Of a DNA stretch of 5,212 nucleotides, positions 1-4,786 are shown piece by piece. Made by a program: the position numbers and the translations under genes. The notes under the pieces are model-generated. The model was given only the letters and a program-made list of their open reading frames with translations. It was not told the DNA's origin and did not search any database. Position 1 is the stretch's first letter. Each line of letters opens with the position of its first letter. Source of the stretch: Gammaproteobacteria bacterium (lineage in GTDB: Bacteria > Pseudomonadota > Gammaproteobacteria > Chromatiales > Chromatiaceae); contig JAUXGQ010000181.1 in NCBI GenBank assembly GCA_030621975.1, forward strand, positions 1 to 5,212, read 5' to 3'.

Positions 1-399
1 CGGCAGCCGCAGATGGCGCATGCGGTCCGCCTCCAGCTCAAACGCTATTTCGAGTCGATCCTTCGCCAGCTTCTGAAAATAGGCGGTATAGTCCCGACTG
101 GTAAATGCATTCTCCTCACCGCCATTGGCGGCGATGATGCGGGAGAATTCCCCTGGCCCGAGTTTCTCCGTGCCTTTGAACATCATGTGCTCCAGGGCAT
201 GGGAGATCCCCGTGATACCGCCGACCTCATAACTCGAACCCACCTTGTACCAGACCTGGGAGACCACGACCGGCGCCCGGTGATCCTCTTTCACGATCAC
301 CTTCATCCCGTTGTCCAGTTTGTACTCGTGGACCTGGGCATGCGCCACCCCGAATGGCGGTGCAAGCGCGAGAATCAAGGTGAGAACAAGGGGTTTCAT
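1..399 (-). CDS. Exported M16-family zinc metallopeptidase, N-terminal part (cut by left window edge)
   Basis: Reading the minus strand from the ATG at 399 gives 133 codons without a stop up to position 1; the C-terminal part lies outside the window. Residues 1-21 look like a Sec signal peptide (Lys2, a hydrophobic stretch 4-19, likely cleavage after AHA at 19-21), so the enzyme should act in the periplasm. The mature part begins like an M16 N-terminal domain (YKLDNGMKVIVKED, 26-39). It carries the inverted zinc motif HALEH at 67-71: His67 and His71 as zinc ligands, Glu70 as catalytic base. The family's downstream block NAFTSRDYTAYF follows at about 98-109. The distal glutamate zinc ligand, expected some 75 residues after the motif, is beyond the edge. 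An AGGA ribosome site (407-410) lies 7 nt before the start. M16 peptidase genes divergent from ftsY are known from Pseudomonas, often as a pair. Family is certain; substrate is unknown. Confidence 0.93.
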   Translation of the reverse strand, partial: MKPLVLTLILALAPPFGVAHAQVHEYKLDNGMKVIVKEDHRAPVVVSQVWYKVGSSYEVGGITGISHALEHMMFKGTEKLGPGEFSRIIAANGGEENAFTSRDYTAYFQKLAKDRLEIAFELEADRMRHLRLP

Positions 400-530
400 T
401 CGTATATCCTGCCTTTGTGCTGTAGAGCACCTTATTTAAAACGTCGTGAAATGGCGTACACTATGCCGATTCTACACCAAGATAATGACCCGTCGCGGGT
501 ATAGAAGGTTCCATTGCGGGAAACTGAGCA
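400..530. promoter_or_regulatory. Divergent intergenic region between the M16 peptidase gene and ftsY
   Basis: This 131-bp A+T-richer gap separates two genes pointing away from each other, so it must hold both promoters. For ftsY, possible -10 boxes are TACACT (457-462), with TTTAAA 16 bp upstream as a weak -35, and GATAAT (481-486), which lacks a partner. A small hairpin ACCCG-TCG-CGGGT (488-500) would lie in the ftsY leader. No operator with clear symmetry is visible. Promoter placement is by eye and uncertain. Confidence 0.5.
469..474 (-). promoter_or_regulatory. Candidate -10 box of the M16 peptidase gene
   Basis: On the minus strand the hexamer is TAGAAT, five of six matches to the sigma-70 consensus. 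It would give a leader of about 60 nt. I see no good -35 box at the usual distance, so this is only a candidate. The leader would contain a small hairpin, GTGCT-GTAG-AGCAC (417-430). Confidence 0.3.
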
Positions 531-1529
531 ATGTTTGGAAGTGACAGACGCAAAAAAGACAAAACCGGGGAAAACGCCCCGGCCGAAGGCCTGAGCCAGG
601 ACAGGACGCGGGAAGGCCGGTATAAAAGGCTTAAAATCCGCCTGGCCCGCACCCGCAGCAACCTGAAGGACGGCCTGGCGAAACTGAGGGCCGGACGCAA
701 TTGCATCGATGCCGATCTGCTGGAAGAACTGGAAACCCTGCTGTTGACGGCCGACGTCGGGGTGGAAGCCACGACCCGGATCATCGATGACCTCCTGTCC
801 CGGGTCAAACGCAGGGAACTTTCGGATCCGGAGGTGCTGAGCCAGGTGCTCAGGCAACGGCTCCTGGAGATCCTGGCGCCCAGCGACCGCCCCCCCACCC
901 CCGTGCCCGCGGGTAAAACCCGGGTAGTACTCATGGTGGGGGTCAACGGGGCCGGCAAGACCACGACCATAGGCAAGCTTGCCAGGCTACTGCAGGACGA
1001 AGATCAACGCGTCATGCTGGCGGCCGGCGACACCTTCCGGGCGGCGGCGGTCGAACAGCTCCAGAGCTGGGGCGAGCGCAACCGAATTCCGGTGGTGGCG
1101 CAGCACACGGGGGCGGATTCCGCCTCGGTCATCTTCGACGCGCTGCAGGCCGCGACCGCGCGGGGCACAGACGTCCTGATCGCCGATACGGCCGGGCGTC
1201 TGCACACCAAGACAAACCTGATGGAAGAGCTGAAAAAGATCGTCCGCGTCATCGCCAAGATCGACCCGGACGCCCCCCACGAGATCTGGCTGGTGGTGGA
1301 TGCCGGGACCGGTCAGAACGCCCTCAACCAGGCGCTGCAATTCAACCGGACCGTGGGCCTTACCGGGATCATTCTGACCAAGCTCGACGGTACGGCCAAA
1401 GGCGGCATAGTATTCGCCATAAGCGAGCGCCTGGGGCTTCCCATCCGCTTCATCGGCGTCGGCGAATCGCTGGAGGATCTGCGGCCTTTCGACGGCAAAG
1501 AATTCGTGGACGCCTTGTTCGAGCAATAA
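531..1529 (+). CDS. ftsY: FtsY, signal recognition particle receptor (SRP GTPase)
   Basis: FtsY docks ribosome-nascent chain-SRP complexes at the inner membrane and passes them to SecYEG; it and Ffh activate each other's GTPase. The 332-residue product has the NG architecture. Helical N domain is at about 35-120. The G domain has P-loop GVNGAGKTT (137-145), DTFRAAA (167-173), DTAGR (219-223), TKLD (283-286) and GVGE (309-312). Residues 31-50 (YKRLKIRLARTRSNLKDGLA) resemble the amphipathic membrane-binding helix at the A/N junction. The acidic A domain is almost missing: only about 30 mostly charged residues precede this helix, whereas E. coli FtsY has 497 residues. The start is fixed by an in-frame TGA at 525-527, just upstream; a weak GGGA ribosome site lies about 9 nt before it. 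It heads an apparent operon with ftsE 10 bp downstream. Confidence 0.97.
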   Translation: MFGSDRRKKDKTGENAPAEGLSQDRTREGRYKRLKIRLARTRSNLKDGLAKLRAGRNCIDADLLEELETLLLTADVGVEATTRIIDDLLSRVKRRELSDPEVLSQVLRQRLLEILAPSDRPPTPVPAGKTRVVLMVGVNGAGKTTTIGKLARLLQDEDQRVMLAAGDTFRAAAVEQLQSWGERNRIPVVAQHTGADSASVIFDALQAATARGTDVLIADTAGRLHTKTNLMEELKKIVRVIAKIDPDAPHEIWLVVDAGTGQNALNQALQFNRTVGLTGIILTKLDGTAKGGIVFAISERLGLPIRFIGVGESLEDLRPFDGKEFVDALFEQ

Positions 1530-1539
1530 CGCCGGGAAG

Positions 1540-2223
1540 ATGATCCAGTTCGAGAACGTCGGCAAACGCTATCCAGGAGGTCACGAGGGGGTCCGCAACC
1601 TGAGCTTCCATATCGAGCCCGGGGAGATGGTCTTTCTCACCGGCCATTCGGGGGCCGGCAAGAGTACGCTGCTCAAGCTCGTCCTCCTGCTCGAGCGATG
1701 CACCCGCGGTCAGGTCAGGGTGAACGGCCGCAACCTCGCCCGTCTGCGCCCGCGGCAAATTCCCTACCATCGCCGTGACGTGGGCATGGTATTCCAGAAC
1801 CACCGCCTGTTGTCCGATCGCACGGTGTTCGACAACGTGGCCCTGTCGCTGGTCGTGCGCGGGCTGGGTCGCCAGGAAATCGGGCGCCGGGTGCGCGCGG
1901 CCCTGGACAAGGTCGGACTGCTGGAACTGGAGAGATCCTATCCCCTGACCCTGTCCGGGGGCGAACAGCAGCGGGTCGGAATCGCCCGCGCCGTGGTCAG
2001 CCGTCCACCGGTGGTGCTGGCGGACGAACCGACCGGTAATCTGGACCCGGAGCTGTCGCGGGAGGTCATGGCCCTGTTCGAGCAATTCAACCAGGTTGGG
2101 GTGACGCTGCTCATCGCCACCCACGACCTGGACCTGATCAGCCGCATGGGCCGTCGGATCCTGACCCTGCAAAACGGTAATCTGGACAGGGACAGCGCCG
2201 CCCTGGTGAGAGATGCGGATTAA
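1540..2223 (+). CDS. ftsE: FtsE, cell division ABC-type ATPase
   Basis: FtsE is the cytoplasmic ATPase that drives the membrane partner FtsX. The complex sits at the division ring and, in E. coli, activates periplasmic amidases through EnvC instead of transporting a solute. The 227 residues match the usual family length. All ATPase motifs are intact: Walker A GHSGAGKST (35-43), Q-loop Gln86 in VFQNH, signature LSGGEQQR (138-145), Walker B VVLADEP with catalytic Glu163, D-loop NLDP (167-170), and switch His195 in ATHD. It starts 10 bp after the ftsY stop. A purine-rich GGGAAG (1534-1539) directly abuts the ATG, closer than an ideal ribosome site, suggesting translation is helped by coupling to ftsY. 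Its last 11 bases overlap ftsX, the usual coupling of these partners. Confidence 0.97.
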   Translation: MIQFENVGKRYPGGHEGVRNLSFHIEPGEMVFLTGHSGAGKSTLLKLVLLLERCTRGQVRVNGRNLARLRPRQIPYHRRDVGMVFQNHRLLSDRTVFDNVALSLVVRGLGRQEIGRRVRAALDKVGLLELERSYPLTLSGGEQQRVGIARAVVSRPPVVLADEPTGNLDPELSREVMALFEQFNQVGVTLLIATHDLDLISRMGRRILTLQNGNLDRDSAALVRDAD

Positions 2224-3139
2224 ACCCAAGATTTGGCTCACACGGCACATTCAGGTGGGTCTGTCCGCCCTGGGACGCCTCAGCCGAACCCCCCTGTCCA
2301 CCCTGATGACCACCACGGTCATCGGCATTACCCTTGCCCTGCCCACGGGGCTCTATCTATTGCTCACGAATCTCCAGCACCTGGCGGGAAGCTGGGAGCG
2401 CACCACTACCATCTCTTTGTTTTTGCAGATGAACACCGCGGATCAACAGACCGGGCAACTGGCCCGCCGTTTGCGCCAACGGGATGGGATAGACCGGGTC
2501 GAGGTGATCTCGCGAAACGCGGCGATGCAGGAATTCCGCCGTTTGAGCGGTTTCAGCGAGGCACTGGAGGCACTGGGGGACAATCCGCTGCCGCCGGTCC
2601 TGGTGATCCAGCCCGGCCTGCGGTTCGACGATCCGGACCATGCGGAAAAGCTGCTCGAGGAAATGCGCACCTTGCCGGAGGTGGATATCGCGAGGCTCGA
2701 CATGCAGTGGGTCAAACGCTTTCACGCCATCACCGAGATCGCCAGACGCGGGGTACTGGTAATTGCCTCGCTGCTGGGAATGGCGGTACTGCTCGTCATC
2801 GGAAACACCATCCGCCTGGAAATTCAGAACCGGCGTGCGGAAATAGAGGTTACCCGCCTCGTGGGGGCCACCAACGCCTTTATTCGCCGTCCGTTTCTGT
2901 ACAGCGGGCTCTGGTACGGGCTGCTGGGAGGCGCCATCGCCTGGCTGCTGGTCAGCGTCGCATTCTGGCTGCTGCAGAACCCGGTGGAGCGTCTGGCCGC
3001 TCTCTACCACAGTCAATTCGGGCTCACCACCATGGACGCTTCTCTCATTCTGACGCTGCTCGGAGGCAGCGCATTGCTGGGACTGTTCGGGTCCTGGTTG
3101 TCCGTCAGCAGACACCTGAGTGGCAGCGAGCCGGACTGA
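2213..3139 (+). CDS. ftsX: FtsX, cell division ABC-type membrane protein
   Basis: FtsX is the inner-membrane partner of FtsE and relays its ATP cycle to periplasmic wall hydrolase activators. The 308 residues show the expected topology. A short cytoplasmic N-terminus is followed by membrane segments at about 31-53, 180-200, 228-254 and 276-297. Between the first two lies a periplasmic domain of about 125 residues, the part that contacts EnvC in E. coli. The cytoplasmic loop after the second segment has the family block EIQNRRAEIEVTRLVGAT (203-220). The N-terminal cytoplasmic tail is shorter than in E. coli FtsX (352 residues). The ATG at 2213 is the first possible start because an in-frame TGA lies at 2207-2209. 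GGTGAGAG abuts the ATG, so translation is probably coupled to ftsE by the 11-bp overlap. Confidence 0.96.
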   Translation: MRIKPKIWLTRHIQVGLSALGRLSRTPLSTLMTTTVIGITLALPTGLYLLLTNLQHLAGSWERTTTISLFLQMNTADQQTGQLARRLRQRDGIDRVEVISRNAAMQEFRRLSGFSEALEALGDNPLPPVLVIQPGLRFDDPDHAEKLLEEMRTLPEVDIARLDMQWVKRFHAITEIARRGVLVIASLLGMAVLLVIGNTIRLEIQNRRAEIEVTRLVGATNAFIRRPFLYSGLWYGLLGGAIAWLLVSVAFWLLQNPVERLAALYHSQFGLTTMDASLILTLLGGSALLGLFGSWLSVSRHLSGSEPD

Positions 3140-3153
3140 TGCAGGGAGAACGG

Positions 3154-3182
3154 CGGTCGGACCACCTCGGCCGGGAACTTTT
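3154..3182 (+). terminator. Weak candidate terminator after ftsX
   Basis: Bases 3154-3160 (CGGTCGG) can pair with 3167-3173 (TCGGCCG) around a 6-base loop, including two G-U pairs, and a TTTT run follows at 3179-3182. The stem is imperfect and GGAAC separates it from the T run, so termination would be partial at best. The T run also overlaps the start of the sigma-E-like promoter. Read-through from ftsYEX into rpoH is possible. Confidence 0.25.
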
Positions 3183-3201
3183 CTGCCGATCGGCTATCGA
3201 A
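3174..3201 (+). promoter_or_regulatory. Sigma-E (RpoE)-type promoter of rpoH
   Basis: GGAACTT at 3174-3180 is a full match to the sigma-E -35 consensus. After 16 bp comes TCGAA (3197-3201), fitting the TCNNA-type -10. Transcription would start near 3207, giving a leader of about 75 nt that includes the whole CIRCE element. In E. coli one rpoH promoter is known to be sigma-E dependent, so the placement is biologically expected. The match is read by eye and not scored against a background. Confidence 0.7.
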
Positions 3202-3220
3202 CCAGACGATTTTCAACGAA

Positions 3221-3247
3221 TTAGCACTCGTGCAGATAGAGTGCTAA
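3221..3247 (+). promoter_or_regulatory. CIRCE operator (HrcA repressor site) upstream of rpoH
   Basis: TTAGCACTC (3221-3229), a 9-bp spacer, then GAGTGCTAA (3239-3247). This is the canonical CIRCE inverted repeat with no mismatch in either arm and the standard spacer length. CIRCE is bound by HrcA, a repressor whose activity depends on GroEL, and it usually controls groESL or dnaKJ. Here the left arm covers the probable -35 and the right arm overlaps the -10, so bound HrcA should exclude RNA polymerase. It lies 36 bp before the rpoH start codon. No hrcA gene is in the window. Confidence 0.93.
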
Positions 3248-3250
3248 AAT
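3221..3250 (+). promoter_or_regulatory. Sigma-70-type extended -10 promoter of rpoH, embedded in CIRCE
   Basis: TAAAAT (3245-3250) matches five of six -10 positions and is preceded by TGC (3242-3244), an extended -10 element. TTAGCA (3221-3226) is a modest -35 (four of six) with an 18-bp spacer. Start of transcription would be about 3256-3259, leaving a leader of roughly 25-28 nt. The promoter is almost congruent with the CIRCE operator, which supports its being the repressed promoter. Confidence 0.7.
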
Positions 3251-3287
3251 GACGCATCAAGATTTAATGGGGCAGGATCAAGTATGA
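3249..3287 (+). other. Possible 12-codon leader reading frame coupled to rpoH
   Basis: An ATG at 3249 opens a frame reading MTHQDLMGQDQV and stops at TGA 3285-3287, overlapping the rpoH ATG as ATGA. A second in-frame ATG is at 3267. The first ATG lies only on transcripts from promoters upstream of the CIRCE promoter, for example the sigma-E one. There is no convincing ribosome site for it, so it may be chance. Confidence 0.2.
3274..3277 (+). promoter_or_regulatory. rpoH ribosome binding site
   Basis: AGGA lies 6 nt before the ATG at 3284, a good spacing, and confirms that start over the out-of-frame ATGs at 3249 and 3267. Confidence 0.75.
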
Positions 3288-4132
3288 CTAAAGAACTGGC
3301 GATTATCCCGACACTGCCGACCGGCAGTATCGCGACCTATATCAATGCGGCCTATCAGCTACCCATACTGAGCGCCGAACAGGAACAGGGGCTGGCACAG
3401 CGTCTGCGCGAGAACAACGACCTGGACGCAGCGCGGGCGCTGGTGATGTCGCACCTGCGGTTCGTGGTGCGCATCGCGCGGGGTTATATGGGCTATGGAC
3501 TTGCCCTGCCCGATCTGATCCAGGAAGGAACCGTCGGACTCATGAAGGCGGTGCGTCGTTTCGACCCGGATCAGGGCGTGCGCCTGGTCTCCTTCGCGGT
3601 ACACTGGATCCGCGCGGAAATCCACGAATTCATCCTGCGCAACTGGCGCATCGTCAAGATCGCGACCACCAAGGCCCAGCGCAAGCTGTTCTTCAACCTG
3701 CGCAGCTCCAAGAAGCGCCTGGGCTGGTTCTCCAGACAGGAAGTCGAAGACGTCGCCAAAGACCTTGGTGTCAAACCCGAAACGGTGCTGGAGATGGAGG
3801 CACGTCTGAATAACTACGACGTGGCCTTCGACGCCGTGGATACCGACGAAGATGACCGACCGGCCGCGCCGGCAGCCTATCTGGCCGATACGCGAATGGA
3901 ACCCTACGCCAATCTGGAACGTAAGGATGAGCAGGCCCATGATCGCGAGCAGCTCTACCGCGCCCTGGATGGATTGGATGAGCGCAGCAAGGCCATCCTG
4001 CAAGCCCGCTGGCTCAGTGAAAAAAAGGCTACCTTGCACGAACTGGCCGCGCGGTTCGGGGTTTCCGCCGAGCGTATTCGCCAGATAGAAAAGAACGCCA
4101 TGAACAAACTCAAAAACCGCCTGGCGGCCTGA
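3284..4132 (+). CDS. rpoH: RpoH, heat-shock sigma factor sigma-32
   Basis: Sigma-32 directs RNA polymerase to chaperone and protease promoters when proteins misfold. The 282-residue product matches the family length (E. coli 284) and aligns end to end. Region 2.1/2.2 is at about 50-95 (SHLRFVVRIARGY, then DLIQEGTVGLMKAVRRFDP). Region 2.4 is VHWIRAEIHEFILRNWRIVK (106-125). The diagnostic RpoH box QRKLFFNLR is at 132-140, and the region 4.2 helix-turn-helix at about 249-275 (TLHELAARFGVSAERIRQIE). In the region 2.1 turnover segment, the E. coli residues Leu47 and Ala50 are kept and Ile54 is Val, a mild change. No RNA-thermometer fold can be judged by eye. Transcription appears to come from a sigma-E-type promoter and a CIRCE-covered sigma-70 promoter in the 144-bp gap after ftsX. 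The family is certain. Confidence 0.98.
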   Translation: MTKELAIIPTLPTGSIATYINAAYQLPILSAEQEQGLAQRLRENNDLDAARALVMSHLRFVVRIARGYMGYGLALPDLIQEGTVGLMKAVRRFDPDQGVRLVSFAVHWIRAEIHEFILRNWRIVKIATTKAQRKLFFNLRSSKKRLGWFSRQEVEDVAKDLGVKPETVLEMEARLNNYDVAFDAVDTDEDDRPAAPAAYLADTRMEPYANLERKDEQAHDREQLYRALDGLDERSKAILQARWLSEKKATLHELAARFGVSAERIRQIEKNAMNKLKNRLAA

Positions 4133-4143
4133 GTCCGTTCGGG

Positions 4144-4163
4144 CAGGTTCAACGCAAAACCTG
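4144..4163 (+). terminator. Weak hairpin after rpoH
   Basis: CAGGTT (4144-4149) pairs with AACCTG (4158-4163) around an 8-base loop, 12 bp after the rpoH stop. No T run follows, so it is at most a weak or Rho-assisted end. The much stronger REP hairpins just downstream may protect or end the transcript instead. Confidence 0.22.
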
Positions 4164-4175
4164 GTTCTCCATAAC

Positions 4176-4243
4176 GTAGGAGCCCGCTTGCGGGCGGACC
4201 CATGCCATGCAGCGACCCTGTTCGCCCGCAAGCGGGCTCCTAC
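4176..4243. repeat. REPIN: two inverted REP palindromes
   Basis: Arms of 21 bp at 4176-4196 and 4223-4243 are perfect reverse complements, separated by 26 bp. Each arm starts with the GTAG tetranucleotide typical of REP sequences and contains its own small hairpin (GCCCGC-TT-GCGGGC at 4182-4195 and the matching GCCCGC-AA-GCGGGC at 4224-4237). This head-to-head pair is the form mobilised by RAYT (IS200-related) transposases encoded elsewhere in a genome. It could also stabilise the 3' end of rpoH mRNA. No RAYT gene is in the window. Confidence 0.8.
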
Positions 4244-4278
4244 AGCCTGTGGTTGTCCGACGAGACAACGCTAAGTCC

Positions 4279-4299
4279 GAGCGCCCGCGCGGGCGAAAC
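4279..4299 (+). repeat. Degenerate third REP-like palindrome
   Basis: CGCCCGCGCGGGCG (4282-4295) is a perfect 14-bp palindrome. With its flanks, GAG before and AAACC after, it resembles the left REP arm (GAGCCCGC, GCGGGCGGACC) but lacks the GTAG head. It may be a decayed REP copy or only GC-rich symmetry. Confidence 0.4.
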
Positions 4300-4323
4300 C
4301 TCCGATTTAGCAGGGAATTTGAA

Positions 4324-4441
4324 CCACGGATGGACACAGATAATGTCGATGCCATAACCGCGTTTCGAAAAAAGCTGGCGCGACGGAAGGTTCACCGCTT
4401 TCAATAAAGTCCTACCCGTGTTTATCTGTGTTCATCCGTGG
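4324..4441. repeat. Inverted repeat pair of the CCACGGATG family enclosing 78 bp
   Basis: CCACGGATGGACACAGATAA at 4324-4343 is repeated as a reverse complement at 4422-4441 with one mismatch (G to A at the tenth base). The right copy continues inward with a further CCGTG-type unit, giving a rough 10-bp periodicity (GTGTTTATCTGTGTTCATCCG). I know near-identical interspersed repeats from many environmental bacterial genomes, but no established function. The enclosed 78 bp show no gene. The pair could fold into a 20-bp stem or be the ends of a small non-autonomous element. Confidence 0.7.
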
Positions 4442-4474
4442 CTGTTTCCCCCCAAGCCCGAAGGGGTAATCTAA

Positions 4475-4585
4475 AATGGCCTGGGTGTGAAGCGGGACGT
4501 AGAGGAGGCCGCGAAGTGGTTCGAGATGGCGGGCAACCTGAGCCCCGGCGAAGACGAAGAGGATACCGAATCCGATTGCGACTGA
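4475..4585 (+). pseudogene. Remnant of a Sel1-repeat (TPR-like) protein gene, C-terminal end only
   Basis: The frame entered after a TAA at 4472-4474 reads NGLGVKRDVEEAAKWF and continues to a TGA at 4583-4585. The pattern G-x-G-V-x-x-D-x-x-x-A-x-x-W fits the second half of a Sel1 repeat, a solenoid motif for protein contacts. It is followed by an acidic tail (SPGEDEEDTESDCD). There is no start codon or ribosome site in this frame, and no further repeat upstream. The in-frame TAA sits where intact repeats often have a Tyr-Glu before Asn-Gly, so it could be a nonsense mutation. The upstream part ends close to the inverted repeat at 4422-4441. This looks like a broken gene end. Confidence 0.6.
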
Positions 4586-4746
4586 TACCCCCGGATTCAT
4601 TGTCTGGGACTCGCGTTTTGGATAGAATTCGGCCAGCAGCACGCTGATGTACGGTCCTCCAACGGATATTCCCGCCTCGGCTCCACCGACCTGCGTACCT
4701 GCTGTCAACAGTGTATTGGTTGATACAGGCTGCCAAGACAATCTTT
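4586..4746. other. Unassigned stretch between the Sel1 remnant and the cytochrome promoter region
   Basis: No intact gene, RNA gene or strong repeat is visible here. A plus-strand frame stays open from 4586 to about 4720 without a start codon. A minus-strand frame of 116 codons (4412-4762) also crosses it, but it runs antisense through the Sel1 remnant and ends inside the inverted repeat. I treat both as chance frames. The sequence may be further gene debris. Confidence 0.4.
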
Positions 4747-4786
4747 TGCCTCGTATTAACAACTAATTATAAGGGGAGATAATCCT
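4747..4786 (+). promoter_or_regulatory. A+T-rich leader and ribosome site of the cytochrome gene
   Basis: AGGGGAG (4772-4778) ends 8 nt before the ATG at 4787, a strong ribosome site. The sequence upstream is markedly A+T-rich (TATTAACAACTAATTATAA, 4754-4772). TATAAG (4768-4773) with TTGCCT 16 bp upstream looks like a promoter, but its start point would exclude the ribosome site. The true -10 is more likely around 4754-4769. I cannot fix it. Confidence 0.45.

Noticed and set aside
13..504. Plus-strand 163-codon open frame over the M16 gene
   Set aside because: It is antisense to a clear M16 peptidase with signal peptide and zinc motif, and its product resembles no known family.
1450..2250. 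Minus-strand 266-codon open frame opposite ftsE
   Set aside because: Antisense shadow of a complete ABC ATPase in GC-rich DNA; no ribosome site or domain.
3185..3194. Palindrome GCCGATCGGC in the rpoH control region
   Set aside because: Lies in the spacer of the sigma-E promoter, is short, and matches no operator I know.
2233..3252. Plus-strand 339-codon open frame overlapping ftsX
   Set aside because: Out-of-frame reading of ftsX, rich in Gly, Arg and His as expected of a shifted GC-rich frame; the ftsX frame has membrane segments and conserved motifs.
3359..4231. Minus-strand 290-codon open frame opposite rpoH
   Set aside because: Antisense shadow of an unmistakable sigma-32 gene.
4176..4243. 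The inverted GC-rich arms as a CRISPR or ordinary terminator
   Set aside because: Only two copies, inverted, and no T run; the REP head and inner hairpins explain them better.
4412..4762. Minus-strand 116-codon open frame in the gene-poor region
   Set aside because: Runs antisense through the Sel1 remnant and ends in the inverted repeat; no recognisable domain. Not fully excluded for its middle part.
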